Below, one piece after another: positions 13,701 to 28,700 of a stretch of 64,000 bases of DNA. Each line of letters opens with the position of its first letter. Position 1 is the stretch's first letter. Location: positions 60,689,816 to 60,753,815 of the forward strand of contig OZ024938.1 of NCBI GenBank assembly GCA_964017235.1, given 5' to 3'. This DNA is from Sabellastarte sp. h YS-2021 (taxonomy: Eukaryota > Annelida > Polychaeta > Sabellida > Sabellidae). A program made the translations under genes and the position numbers. The notes below the pieces were generated by a model. That model was not told the DNA's origin. It ran no database searches and saw only the letters and a program-made list of their open reading frames with translations.

Positions 13701-16700
13701 AAGCCATCAGTAGGGCACTGACATCAGAGCTTGGAAGCAGAGACATGAGTAGTACCCTAGAAGAAACTATGAAAGTCAAATTCCCAGTCAGATACATCCT
13801 ATACCTGACCTAGAACTCTAGACAGTCACCCATCCAAGTACTAACATAGCCCATTGCTGCTTAACTTCAGTAATGAGATGAGTACTCCTCACACTACAGC
13901 AACACTTCATGTAAAACCCTCAACAGAAAAAAAAAAGGCAAAGTGATATCTAGAAGGGCAAACCTCGCTAGAGCTCACACTTGAAAAAAATTCTAAGAAT
14001 AAGAAAAGTTTTTATGGATAAGAAACTTTCAACAAATTTACATAAAAAGACTTGAAATACATTATTTTTACAAATCATAGTCTAATATGTTGATCATCCA
14101 TTAAAATTTATCTGTTTTTTTAGCAGTTGTTGCATCAAATTTGTCCTTATGATCATGAGAAGTCCATAGAAGATTGTTAGTGAATACGGGCCCTGAATAC
14201 TTTTATGCTTCATTGACTTTTCCAAACCTAGTGACAGAGAGGCTGATTCATTCACATCAAATTACTATGGGGTTATAATGGTTTGGAGCATCCTGGTTTG
14301 TCTGTTAACACAGCATTTCTAAGAAGGGTGCCATCATGTTCTTTTATACTTTTATATTTTATTCAAAGTTAAAAAAATATTTCTTTAAATATGACCTTTC
14401 ATTCAAAGTGCTTTCATTTCTTCAAAGAGATAATCCTCAAAATATAACTTGAATGATAAACACAGTCAGTTTCATTTTACCATCTTGCCCAAGGAAGATT
14501 CCCAGTTGAATCCCTTCTGAAGACTTGTCCTATATATCATGAACCTGACTTTAGAAGGGATATAAAACCCAACAGTCCCAACTTGTGTCAAATTGATTAG
14601 ATTGATGACCATTCAATTGAAAGTTTTTTTATTTTTATTTTTTACCTTGTAGTTTATCACTCAAGAGGTATTCACTACGTGTCTGGTTAGTCTGTGCAAA
14701 GCATTGTGGGAAGTGATGAAGAGTTACAACCAAACGATGCAATGGCATGAAGAAAATGACCTGGCAGAAACAACTGAAACAAGTAATATATACCGAACTG
14801 TTACAATTTTATTGTAGAGAAAAAAACATTTAATCGGAAATAAGCCACTATGGATTAGGGATGGGTCGGTACCAAAAATGTGTACATCGGGAGGTTGCCA
14901 ATGCAAAACTGTACAGATTCCGGGATTCCATGTTTTTGTACACCCCAGCCAAACATAGATGTTCCTCTTAAAGATATCACAGTAAAAGTCCATAAATACA
15001 CAAAAAATGAGATAGATTCTGCAGATTTCTGGTTTGTTTCCAATATCTTAAGTTTCCCTTCAGTTATATGTGTTGACAAGCGAGATTAAGGTAATAAAGT
15101 ATTGTAACCAAAACATGGCAGTTCTGCTCAACGTAATTGCTATAGAAGTCTTGAAAGTACACAAAAATACGGGATAAATACTTATAATTTCTTCAGATTT
15201 AGGGTTTGTTCCCATTATTTTAAGTTTTTCTTCCGTTATATGTGCTGACAAGTGAAGTGGCGGTTGTAAAATGTCATCGGTATTTTATTAAAATGCTCTT
15301 GATACCGAGATACCAGGCCTACTGGCTCGTCCCTACTACAGATGGTGGTGGACGTGCCATAGCTCTATAAAAGGAGTACAAAAACCGTCAAAATTTGGGG
15401 CATTCTTCATCAGAGGCCTAATGTTATGAAATGAATAGAACAAAAGTCAAAGGAATGGAATGGATGTCCTCGCTGTAAAATTTCACAAAAATTCTAAAAA
15501 TATTTAAAGTTTTTAAGAATAACTTTTTTTTTTTTCAAAATTTCCATAAAACAAATATTGTTACTCCAAATTATACTTTCATGCTGTTCAAGAACTATAA
15601 AACTAAAGCTACATGTTCTCCGCACAGCTATTGCATCCAGGGTGTCTTTATGAGCTTAAGAATTAAATTGCCAGTGAATATGTGTCTTTTGGATTTCCAT
15701 GTAAATTGACTCTCAGCTAGAATTCTTGTTAATGTTGAAGTAGCAATTACTGCTTCTGAGGATCAAGAACATTCTGACTTTTCTATTTGGAACGAATTCT
15801 AACATGCTCATTGCTTGCACTGTTAGCAAGATTCTTTTAATATTGCAAAGACTGAAAGTGGTTAGAAACTCATTTATATTCAACTTTTTACCCCACAGCC
15901 CTTAAGGGCTGTCGGGGTATTGTTTTCACCCATGGTGTCCTGATGGGCGGGTGGGCGGGCGGCGGGAAATAGTTTGTTCGGGCTGTATCTCAGAAACCGT
16001 AAGGTGTAGGAAGTTGATACTTGGTAGGGACATTGGTCAGGGGGTGTAGGTGTGCAATGTCATGGTCTGACCTTGATTTGACCTTTGACCTTGCCGTAGT
16101 GACCTTGAGTTTGAAAATCTTGTCCGGGCTGTATCTCGGAAACCGTAAGGTGTAGGAAGTTGATACTTGGTAGGGACATTGGTTAGGGGGTGTAGTTGTG
16201 CAACGTCATGGTCTGACCTTGATTTGACCTTTGACCTTGCCGTAGTGACCTTGAGTTTGAAAATCTTGTCCGGGCTGTATCTCGGAAACCGTAGGGTGTA
16301 GGAAGTTGATACTTGGTAGGGACATTGGTTAGGGGGTGTAGTTGTGCAACGTCATGGTCTGACCTTGATTTGACCTTTGACCTTGCCGTAGTGACCTTGA
16401 GTTTGAAAATCTTGTCCGGGCTGTATCTCGGAAACCGTAGGGTGTAGGAAGTTGATACTTGGTAGGGACATTGGTTAGGGGGTGTAGTTGTGCAACGTCA
16501 TGGTCTGACCTTGATTTGACCTTTGACCTTGCCATAGTGACCTTGACCTATAAATTCTTGTCCAGGCTATTTCTCGGAAACTGTAAGGTACAGGAAGTTG
16601 ATATTTGGTAGGGACATTGGTTAGGGGGTGTAGGTGTGCAACATCATGGTGTGACCTTGATTTGACCTTTGACCTTGCCGTAGTGACCTTGACCTATAAA

Positions 16701-19700
16701 ATCTTGTCCAGGCTATATCTCAGAAACCGTAAGGTGTAGGAAGTTAATACTTGGTAGGGATATTGGTTAGGGGGTGTAGGTGTGCAACGTCATGGTCTGA
16801 CCTTGATTTGACATTTGACCTTGCCATAGTGGCCTTGACCTATAAAATCTTGTTCGGGCTATATCTCGGAAACCGTAAGGTGTAGGAAGTTGATATTTGG
16901 TAGGGACATTTGCTAGGGGGTGTAGGTGTGCAGTATCATGGTCTGACCTTGATTTGACCTTTGACCTTGCTGTAGTGGCCTTGACCTATAAAATCTTGTC
17001 CGGGCTATATCTCAGAAACCGTAAGGTGTAGGAAGTTGATACTTGGTAGGGATATTGGTTAGGGGGTGTAGGTGTGCAACGTCATGGTGTGACCTTGATT
17101 TGACCTTTGACCTTGCCGTAGTGACCTTGACCTATAAAATCTTGTCCAGGCTATATCTCAGAAACCGTAAGGTGTAGGAAGTTAATACTTGGTAGGGATA
17201 TTGGTTAGGGGGTGTAGGTGTGCAACGTCATGGTCTGACCTTGATTTGACATTTGACCTTGCCATAGTGGCCTTGACCTATAAAATCTTGTTCGGGCTAT
17301 ATCTCGGAAACCGTAAGGTGTAGGAAGTTGATATTTGGTAGGGACATTTGCTAGGGGGTGTAGGTGTGCAGTATCATGGTCTGACCTTGATTTGACCTTT
17401 GACCTTGCTGTAGTGGCCTTGACCTATAAAATCTTGTCCGGGCTATATCTCAGAAACCGTAAGGTGTAGGAAGTTGATACTTGGTAGGGATATTGGTTAG
17501 GGGGTGTAGGTGTGCAACGTCATGGTGTGACCTTGATTTGACCTTTGACCTTGCCATAGTGACCTTGACCTATAAATTCTTGTCCAGGCTATTTCTCGGA
17601 AACTGTAAGGTACAGGAAGTTGATATTTGGTAGGGACATTGGTTAGGGGGTGTAGGTGTGCAACATCATGGTGTGACCTTGATTTGACCTTTGACCTTGC
17701 CGTATTGACCTTGACCTATAAAATCTTGTCCAGGCTATATCTCAGAAACCGTAAGGTGTAGGAAGTTAATACTTGGTAGGGATATTGGTTAGGGGGTGTA
17801 GGTGTGCAACGTCATGGTCTGACCTTGATTTGACATTTGACCTTGCCATAGTGGCCTTGACCTATAAAATCTTGTTCGGGCTATATCTCGGAAACCGTAA
17901 GGTGTAGGAAGTTGATATTTGGTAGGGACATTTGCTAGGGGGTGTAGGTGTGCAGTATCATGGTCTGACCTTGATTTGACCTTTGACCTTGCTGTAGTGG
18001 CCTTGACCTATAAAATCTTGTCCGGGCTATATCTCAGAAACCGTAAGGTGTAGGAAGTTGATACTTGGTAGGGATATTGGTTAGGGGGTGTAGGTGTGCA
18101 ACGTCATGGTGTGACCTTGATTTGACCTTTGACCTTGCCGTAGTGACCTTGACCTATAAAATCTTGTCCAGGCTATATCTCAGAAACCGTAAGGTGTAGG
18201 AAGTTAATACTTGGTAGGGATATTGGTTAGGGGGTGTAGGTGTGCAACGTCATGGTCTGACCTTGATTTGACATTTGACCTTGCCATAGTGGCCTTGACC
18301 TATAAAATCTTGTTCGGGCTATATCTCGGAAACCGTAAGGTGTAGGAAGTTGATATTTGGTAGGGACATTTGCTAGGGGGTGTAGGTGTGCAGTATCATG
18401 GTCTGACCTTGATTTGACCTTTGACCTTGCCGTAGTGGCCTTGACCTATAAAATCTTGTCCGGGCTATATCTCAGAAACCGTAAGGTGTAGGAAGTTGAT
18501 ACTTGGTAGGGATATTGGTTAGGGGGTGTAGGTGTGCAATGTCATGGTCTGACCTTGATTTGACCTTTGACCTTGCCATAGTGACCTTGAGTTTAAAAAT
18601 CTTGTCTGGGCTATATCTCGGAAATCGTAAGGTGTAGGAAGTTGATACTTGGTAGGGACATTGGTTAGGGGATATAGTTGTGCAACGCCATGGTCTGACC
18701 TTGATTTGACCTTTGACCTTGGCGTAGTGACCTTGACCTATAAAATCTTGTCCGGGCTATATCTTGGAAACCGTAGGGTTGAGGAAGTTGATACTTGGTA
18801 GGGACATTGGTTAGGGGCTGTAGGTGTGTATTATCATGGTGTCACCTTAATTTGACCTTTGACCTTGTCCTAGTGACCTTGACTTATAAAATCTTGTTGC
18901 ACCTTTGGGTCTCTCTTTTGATGCAGATTAAGCACTGTTAAAGTCATATTAGAATTTATTAAGAATTTTACTTTCATAACTTCCCATTGTAAGAGATAGA
19001 ATTTCATCAAGTGAGCCACAGATTTTGCTCCAACACCACACATAAGCATTCATTAAATGTATTACCACTTCTATATGCATGGTAATATTCAAACCATCTA
19101 AACCATAATTTGGCCATGCAGATGTAGATAAAGAGGGTTGAATTTTAGTTTGCTGATTAATGCTGTCATCTTGTTATTGAATTATCTTGTTTTAATACTT
19201 CATCTTTATATGCATGATCTTTCTTTTAAACATTATTTGGACCTTTATATAACTGACAGTGCTCTGAAAGTATCCTAAAGTTTATACTGATACAGTACTT
19301 CTGTATCTCATGGTGTTGAAAATATTTCCCTAGGCTGTGGGGTACGGGCATCTCTGATGCTATTTTTCACACTGATGAAATCCTGTGAATGTCATATATC
19401 TAGGTTCTCATTGTCAAGAGTGTTTAATGTTTAACTTTTATAAAAACTTTGATATGGTCAGATTTGACCTTCGGCCCCTTCTTCAATATCAAATTAGATT
19501 AGCCAAACTTAAAAGGGCCTATAACTTGCTTATTATTTGTCTAAGTGGCATGGGATGTTCAAGCCAACCTGTTGGAAGTCAGTGGCTAGGAATCTTTTGA
19601 TGTGGTGAGATTTGACTTTGGGGCCCTTCTTCAAGGTCACGTGGGGTGACCAGACTTAACCAAACTTACCATAGATGCTATCTAAAGAGCTTATATTGAT

Positions 19701-22700
19701 GCTTTATATTTCTGGTGGATATAAGTACATATCCCTTCTCCAATGCACTGGCTCTAAATATACATACTTTATAATAAGTAAAATATGAATCTATTAAAGC
19801 CAATGCATCCATATATCTTTCATCAGCTACTACCTCAGAGGAGCCTGCTGACCAGTCAGCCGCGTCTGACCCTGACCCTTCGTTTAACCGTCAGTACATC
19901 CGGCAGAAGTTGGAGCATGGGCTGGTGAGGGTGTGGGGAGATGTGCAGCAGAAAGTGCGGGTGTATCTGCTCAGTATAGACCTGGGTCACTTCAAATACG
20001 ATGAGTTTATACAGGTGTTAGACATCATCAACACGTGAGTAGAGGGTAATAAATAGCAGTCTGAATGTAGATTTTTATACAAGAGCACTCGCACAGTGCA
20101 TTCCTTCACCTTGGCACCTAACAATAAGTAAATGGAAAATCTGGATTATTTTTTTGTATCCGTTCTTACGTTGAACCTCTGTCATTTTGAAATAAAATGA
20201 CCACTAAATAGAAATGTCAGTGTATATTCTCAAATGACCAAACAAAAGGTATTAGAACTAGGACACGGCATATGCCAGACCAGAATATATTTAAACAAGT
20301 ATTTAACTTACAGAAAGTCAAATTACAATAAATGTTAACAATTTGTAATGTTGTAAGTGCAAACTGTAATACAATAACTAGTTCTTCTAGTTCCACCAAT
20401 ACAATAATTCCACATTGCATTTGTTTTAGTTAAACAGTGTACTGGAATTGTGATGGTACAATTGTCTTTTTTTTTTGTTGTTTTTTTTTGTCGAACCACG
20501 TGTCTGTTTTTCACTTTCATGTGTTTAATTAAATTTTATTGCTTCTGTTCTAGGTTGATTTTAGTGGGTGAAGAATTTTGTGGAAGTAAATCTGAAGGAT
20601 TACAGGAATCCATCCGTAAACAGAGCTTAAATTACTTCAGAAACTATCACAGGTATGTGTTTATCTTAAAAAAGAAATTACCTGCCAACATACCAGGGAT
20701 GGGTCAGTATTGCCCATGTCTCAGCCTTTTATAGTGATTAGGCAGAACTGAAGACACTTTATAATCTCCCTCTCACCTGTTAACATGTATGAATAACATA
20801 AAACTTAATATATTGGAAACAAACAAGAAATCTGAAGAAATTCCACATTTTTATCTAATATTTTTGTGCATTGGGGACTTTTATTGCAATTTTTTTTAAA
20901 ATCAGTCAGGTTACTTGCCTTTTCTGGGCCTGTGCTTACTGATTGTAATTCTCTATATATCAAAGAGGGAATAAATGACTAAGAGGGATTAACTACCATA
21001 ATTTTGTTCCATTAAATGATAGTGAAGAAGATACATGATTTCATTAATAGGGAAAAAAGTAGCATTCTCTTATAAATTGAATCTTTCTTTTTATTGAGTT
21101 ATATTATATGAAGAATTGTAATTTTGTGTGCACTTATGAGTCACAAATAGTATTTTTGTACATTTACTTAGTGTTAATATACTACAGACTCATTATTTTG
21201 GTCTACTCAGTATTCTACAACACTCGGATTGCACTCTCAAGTTACTTGTGTTTTTTTTTAATATTTTCAATTCTGAACACTGTTTTTTCAAAAGTGGTTA
21301 CAGTAGTTTATTGCATCATTTTAGGGCACGTATGGACGAGCTGCGCATGTTTTTAGAGAATGAGGGCTGGGAGTTATGTCCAGTGAAATCAAACTTCACC
21401 ATTCTTATGCTTCAGGTAAATATCGAGAGTAACCAATGTGCAATTATCCACAGTATATAAAATTCAGCCCTAGGGGCACCCTTTGTAAACATGACAACAT
21501 AATAAGAAATTGTGCCTTTTGCACCTGAGAAATCAGAGACCTAATATACCGTATTTTTTCAAAATATGGCCCGGGCGTTAATTATTTTCAAATGGCATCA
21601 GACGTTAAATTGAACCAGGCGTTCTTTTGAAATACAAAAAACAGTGTTATAAATTGTAAACAGTTTGCTTGGTACCAGGCGTTAATTTGAACCAGGCGTT
21701 TATTTGAACCTGGGCGTGATTTTGGAAATTTATGGTAGTCATAAAAATAACATGTGTAAGGAATTTCCAATAAGTAAAAGAAATAGAAGGTGATTTGCTT
21801 ACTGATAAATATCACATACTGCTAGTGATGTCATTGTCTGGGTATATGAGGTCTCGATACCGTGAACAAAACAGTGATATCGCGGTGTCATCGTTTCACA
21901 AATTAAACCTAAATTTGCTCTTTAAATAATGTGCATTGACAACTAATACTGAAATAAAATAGATTTTATGTTTCATTTATGCTGTCAGTTGTTAAAATGG
22001 TGGATATTTGAAGCAATAAAAAGTAAACAAAACTTACGTTTTTCACTTCCTGTAGGAAGTGGAAAGGGTCATCACCATAGTTACATCACAAATCAAAACA
22101 AAACCGCATAAAAGTAGAAATTAGATGAATATTTCACCATATTTTTATTAAATCCTCGATTATCGTCCATTTTTTTCATCATTGGTGAATCTGCGATATC
22201 GCCGCTCTTGATGACACCACTACATATTGCAGTAAATTTCCCATGCATTTCTCTGTCAGCATTTTGGTGTTCAGGCTCTAACTCAAAAACGCCTTTGCCA
22301 ATCGATTTGAAACTTGACAGGGTGGTAGGACACCAGCTAGACTAGGTTGCTTTCGAAATTGGTGTCGTTTTGAAAACCAGCAAGGTGGCCATGGCTGCCA
22401 TCTTAAAATAAAATTCTGTTTTCTGGACTCTAACTTGAAGATGCCTCACATATGCATTTCAAACTTGTCAGAGTGGTAGAAGAAGATTCCTCTTTACAAA
22501 CAAATAATAAACTTGAAGTTTATTGCCAGATGCTATCCCTGATACTGATTGCACGAACTGCCTTTTTAAGGTCTATAACCCCAATTTCCTGTTCCTGTTC
22601 CTCTATGTGTAGGAATTCAAATTTATGAAATCCAAAGAAGAGCATTCCATGAATTCCTCCAAACTGGATGAACAAAAGTCGTGTGCTGGGTACTTCAAGA

Positions 22701-25700
22701 AATACTCGCTAGAGGGCAGTCCCTTTGATGTCAAGGTCGAGGAGGAGAGAGAAGAGGATGTTTTTGAAACTAATGGGGTAAGACACGTTATCTTACTTTT
22801 ACTCGGAGTGGAAACTTAAAATAATCCCTCAATCCAGTATAAATCACAGAATTCGCAGAACAAATTTGCCAACAGAATTAATGAGGTAAATAAGTGGGGG
22901 TAATGTGTAAGTGTGGGAACGACTCCTGCTGTGCCATAGCCCAGGTAAAATGCCTAACTACTTAAAAACTTAATATGTAAAGTCCCCAAGGAGTTAGGTG
23001 GGTACAACAATCAGAAATTGTAAGAGATAACAAATATTCCAGTAGAAATTGGGTAGCAGCAGTAATTGGGTAAAGATAGCAGTTTAAATAGATAAGATTA
23101 TGTTGAATTCTTTTTTTTTCAGATTATTGAAGAACCACAACGGACATTAAGTCAGGACAGTGACTCAGATGAAGATATTCCCGATGAATTAAAACAGGAC
23201 TTTGTGGATGAAATGACAGGAGATGCTCCAAAACACGGGTAAGGCCTGCAGTGAACATTAATATAATTTTGGCTTTCCACATGCTTCTGCCAAAGTGGTT
23301 ATGTTTTTGTCAGTGTTTGTATGTCTGTTTGCCAATAACTCGTAAAGTTATCTATGAATTTAGATGAAATTTTCAAGAAATGTCAACAATGGTACAACGA
23401 ACAAGTGACCCTGATCACCATGTAGCTCCAGGTAATATTTTAAAGGATTGTTTATCATTGCACTCGGTAATGGAGGTGTTGGGCCTTGGCAAAGTTATGT
23501 GCTCTTGAAGGCTGGGGTTATAGTCGTCGCCTGGACCGTCCAGGCAGCGGTGGCGGTGGCGGAGGGCATAAAGCTTGTGAGTGTTCCACAGCTTAAACCC
23601 ATACACAGATTTTCACCAAATTTTCAGTGTACGTTTACCCGAAGATGATCTAGAGCTGATTAGGTTTTGGGGAGTATCCAGTAACAGCTGTTGCCATGGC
23701 AACACTTTTTTTGGCTTAAACCTTGTGGCTGTTCCACAGCCTAAACTGATTTATGGATTATCACCAAATCATCATGGTATGATTACCCCAAGAGGATCTT
23801 AAGCTGATTACTTTTTCAAGGGTATCCGGTTACAACTGTTGCCATAGCAACACTTTTAAGATTTTGGAGTCGTAAACTTTGTGGGTGTTCCACAACCTAA
23901 ACCCATTCATGGATTTAGACCAAATTTTCAGGATATGTTTACCCTAAGATGATCTAGAGCTGATTAGTTTTTGGGGGTATTTAGCAACAACTGTTGCCAT
24001 GGCAACACTTTATTTTAGGGTTTTAACGTTTGTGGGTGTTCTACAGCCTAAACCAATGCATGGATTTTCGCCAAATTTTCAGGGTATGTTAACCTAAACA
24101 GGATCTACAGATGAGTAGGTTTGGAAGGATATCAGACAATACCTGTTGCCATGGCAACGCAGTGAGTACTTTCGGTCTTAAAATTCTTAATTTAGAAAGG
24201 GGCGCTATTAAACAGCTGCATATCTTCACCAAATTTGCAGAGCATATTTATGACTGTGAAAACATGCCTGTAAAAAATTATGGTTCTCATTTTAAAAAAC
24301 AACATGGCCGCAATAGCCGATTTGCTCAAAATATGTTCTAAAATTTAAAATATTGCAGCTAGCTGTGACAGATGTGCACAAACTATAAATGGCTAGGAAA
24401 GTAATTGAGAGTAATTTTGGCCTTGTCTTGAAAACAAAATGGCTGCTTTTTTTATCTCCCTTATTGGAATGACAAAACAATTTCTTGGAAATCGTGGTCT
24501 GCAAATCTTTTGCAAGTGTCAAATTTGACCTTTGATCCCTGCTTCAAGGTCATGTAGTGTTATCATGCTGAAGGGGCTTTATATCTCCCTTATAATTGGT
24601 TCTAGGGCATCAACATATGAAAACAACTTGTAATAAATCATGGTCTGTGAATCTTACATCTGACAACATTGTGCAGATTCTGTGTATTTCTTACAACTGA
24701 AGTTGTTCCTAAGATTTTCCCAAATCTCAATGTTGTTGCCCATTTAGTTATACCTGTGGGCTGGGGATCTTGCCTGCCGAGGCTGGCTACTTTTTATACT
24801 GTACTTTATTGTCATAAGAGAACCTCTCTTCTCTAACCTTTTATAATATGAAACTTCCACTTCATGAACTCATGTTCACTTTTCCAATTTTGTATTTCTT
24901 ATTTTAATCTCACAGCCTAAAAAAGGACGGATGTTATCTGGTTGATGTAATTGTCCAACATCATGAATTCACCTTTGTGTGACCTTGACCTTGGCTCTGT
25001 GACCTTATCCATAGAAAGTTTCTTGACTTTGGACTTGAAAATTTTTTAAATTCCAGACTTTCACAGCCTTATGGTGGAAGAAGCTCAAACTTGGCAGTGA
25101 TGTTTCTTGGGGATGTAGTTGTACAATTTCCTCGTCTGACCTTGGTGTGACCTTTGACCTTGGCTCTGTGCACTTGGACTTTCTGTCTTTGGACTTGACA
25201 AAAACTTGTCTGATCCAGTTCGCCACAACCGTAACCACAGTAAGCTTTCACATTCAAAGTGACTGGTGTTGTAATCATGAGACTTGTTCAAACAAAAGTA
25301 TTCCACAACAAAAAACCTTATAAAACTCCCCTTGTTGAATGAGTGTGAGATACTTGGTCACTGCAGCTCTTGTTGAACCTGTATTTTCAGAATTCCATCC
25401 TTCAAACGGTTACGTAGCCGTCATAAAAGTGGTGGTAGAACCGCTCCTATAGTGACAAACACCACCCTTAATGTGTGCAGGCTTTTTGGTGAGTATCCTG
25501 TATTCATAACACCAAATAATGCACAAATGATTGCTCAGCTTTTAAGCTTATAATCACAGGTGGACATCAAGCTGTGTCATCATGGAAATAAAGGTAAAAA
25601 AAATTTAATTTTTACCATAAAATCACTAGTCTGTGAATTATTGTATCCCCGACGCGAAGCGGGGATACTATGGATTCATCATCGTCGTCGTCCGCGTCCG

Positions 25701-28700
25701 CGTCCGCGCCCTCGTCCGCGTCCGCAGAGATTTCTTGTTAGCGACCTACAGTCCACATTTCTTTCCGGATTTCTTTCATATTTGGCAGGTGACTTGATAT
25801 GGTAGAGGACTCGCCACCCTATCTTTTTGGTAGGCTTTATGTCTAAATTAGGCCTGTGGTAGACAAAAATGTCTAAAATGTGGAATATTGCTTGTTAGCG
25901 ACCTACAGTCCACATTTCTTTCCAGATTTCTTTCATATTTGGCAGGTGGCTTGGTATGCTAGAGGACTCGCCACCCTATCTTTTTGGTAGGCTTTATGTC
26001 TAAATTAGGCCTGTGGTAGACAAAAATGTCTAAAATGCATTAAAAGTCATGAAATCATGCACTAAATCACTTATAACTTGAAAAGTGTTGCATTTAGAGC
26101 ATTTTGTTAAAATATGTTATTCAGATACTTTTTTCATAGCTACAACATGGTGAGTAACTTGGGTGTCTGTCTCAATAGCTAAGTGAGTAATAGCTACTTT
26201 TGGGCTTTTCAGTAACTTCCATCATGAGTAAAATCAATTGTAACTTGAAAACTATTGCATTTACAGAATTTTGTATAAATATGTTATTCAGCTACTTTTA
26301 TGTCAGCTATAACATAGTAAAATTTCAGACCTGTAGCTCATGGCATAGCTGAGTAATAGCTACTTTTAGGTTATCACTGTTGAGTAAATTACTTATAACT
26401 TCAAAAGTATTACATTTAGAGTATTTTGTTTCAATATGTTATTGACCTATTTCGGAGTCAGCTATAACATAGTGAAGTTCCAGACCTGTGGCTCATTGCA
26501 TAGCTGAGTAATAGCTACTTTGAAGTTCACACTGTTGAGTAAATCAGTTGTAATTGGAAAAGTATTGCATTTACAGAAATTTGTGTAAATATGTTATTCA
26601 GCTACTTTTGGGTCAGCTATAACATAGTGAAATTACAGACCTGTAGCTCATGGCACAACTGAGCAATAACTATTTTCAGGTACTGACTGTTGAGTAAATG
26701 ACTTGTAACTTGAAAAATAGTGCATTTGGAGTATTTTGTTAAAATATGTTGTTCGCCTACTTTTGGGTCAGCTATAACGTCGTGAAATTACAGACTTATA
26801 GCTCATGGCATAGCTGAGCAATAGCTATTTTCAGGTTGTCACTATTGAGTAAATCAGTTGTAACTTGAAAACTATTGCATTTACAGTATTTTGCTTAAAT
26901 ATGTTGTTCACCTAATTTTGGGTCAGCTATAACATAGAAAAAATTCAGACATGTAGCTCATTGCATAGCTGAGTAATAGCTACTTTGACGTTATCACTGT
27001 TGAGTAAATCAGTTATAACGTGAAAACTATTACATTTACAGTATTTTGTTTAAATATGTTATTCACATAATTTTTGGTCAGCTATAACAGAGTGAAATTG
27101 CAGACCTCTATGTCATGGCATAGCTTACCAATATCTACTTTCAGGTTCTCACTGTTGAGTAAATCATTGTATCCACTGGATAGCCGTAGTGTGTAGAGAG
27201 ATTTCACCATTACCGCTCTAACAAAAAAAAAATTAGCCTTCTCAAGTTTGCAAAGTATATTACAGGGTGCACCACAGTACTCTATTGGTAGGCTTTATGT
27301 CTAAATTAGGCCTGTGGCTAAATTACTTACCTACTAAAAATGAGTAATTCTGCATTTTCTCTAAAAGTATTGCAGATAGCAAATTTTTCTTAAATAACTC
27401 ATTCACCTACTTTTGGGAGAGCTTTCACATGCTGAAGTTCCAGACCTGTAGGTAATTACTCACCTACTCAAAATGAGTAAATGCGAATTATCTCTAAAAG
27501 TATTGCAGATAGCCAATTTTTGTCAAATAACTCCTTCACCTACTTTTGGGAGAGCTTTCACTTGGTGAAGTTTCAGACCCGTAGGTAATTACTCACCTAC
27601 TCAAAATGAGTAAATGCAAATTATCTCTAAAAGTATTGCAGATAGCCAATTTTTGTCAAATAACTCCTTCACCTACTTTTGGGAGAGCTTTCACTTGGTG
27701 AAGTTTCAGACCTGTAGGTAATTACTCACCTACTCAAAATGAGTAAATGGAAATTATCTCTAAAAGTATTGCAGATAGCCAATTTTTGTCGAATAACTCC
27801 TTCACCTACTTTTGGGAGAGCTTTCACTTGGTGAAGTTTCAGACCCGTAGGTAATTACTCACCTACTGAAAATGAGTTAATGCAAATTATCTCTAAAAGT
27901 ATTCCAGATAGCCAATTTTTGTCAAATAACTCCTTCACCTACTTTTGGGAGACCTTTCACTTGGTGAAGTTTCAGACCTGTAGCTAATTATTCACCTACC
28001 CAAAATGAGTAAATGCTAATTATCTATAAAAGTATTGCAGATATCCAATTTTTTATCAAATAACTCATTCATCTACTTTTGGGAGAGCTTTCACATGGTG
28101 AAGTTCCAGACCCGTAGGTAATTACTCGCCTACTGAAAATGAGTAAATTCTAATTATCTCTAAAAGTATTGTAGATAGCCAATTTTTCTCAAATAACTCA
28201 TTCGCCTACTTTTGAGAGAGCTTTCACTTGGTGAAGTTTCAGACCCGTAGCTAATTATTCACCTACTCAAAATGAGTAAATGCGAATTATCTCTACAAGT
28301 ATTGCAGATAGCCAGTATTTCACAAATAACTCATTAATATGAAAACAACTTAGAGGAAGTCATGGGCTGCAAATCTTTTCATGTGGTCAGATTTCACCTT
28401 GGGCCCCTCCTGCTTATTATTGGTCCTAGAGGTTTGCAATGTGAAAACGACTTATAGGAAATCATGGACTGCGAATCTTTTGAAGTGGTCAGACTTCACC
28501 TTGGGCCCCTGCTACAGGGTCAAATAAAGGTAGCCAAACTTAAAAGTGCTTTCAGCTTGCTTATTAACGAAAAATGCTTTTTATCTTCTAAACTATGTTA
28601 GTTGGCCTTTGTCGGTGGATACATCCAGCATCTGGCCACAGATGCGTCCTATTTCTAGTTATTTCTTACCTGTACGATGGTGTTGTTTGAGATATTATAA

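Larger units (their letters stand above)
25643..28660 (+). mobile_element. HINE-like element carrying minisatellites C, B and D
   Basis: Head hairpin GTATCCCCG / CGGGGATAC at 25643-25668, then TATGGATTCATC and a TCGTCGTCCGCGTCCGCG microsatellite. It then runs through a 155-bp array (26060-27170), a 133-bp array (27290-28335) and one or two D units (28345-28560). The end carries GTCGGTGGATACAT at 28611, a one-insertion inverse of the head, then the hairpin GCATCT-GGCCAC-AGATGC at 28628-28645. The exact outer limits are uncertain. Confidence 0.7.

Noticed and set aside
13821-13885. Possible functional 5S rRNA gene
   Set aside because: Only about half of the 5S sequence is recognisable, with many substitutions, and no T-run terminator or tandem cluster.
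15960-18890. Regular tandem units reminiscent of a CRISPR array
   Set aside because: The units are contiguous 146-bp monomers without short repeats and unique spacers, in an animal-type gene. They are minisatellites.
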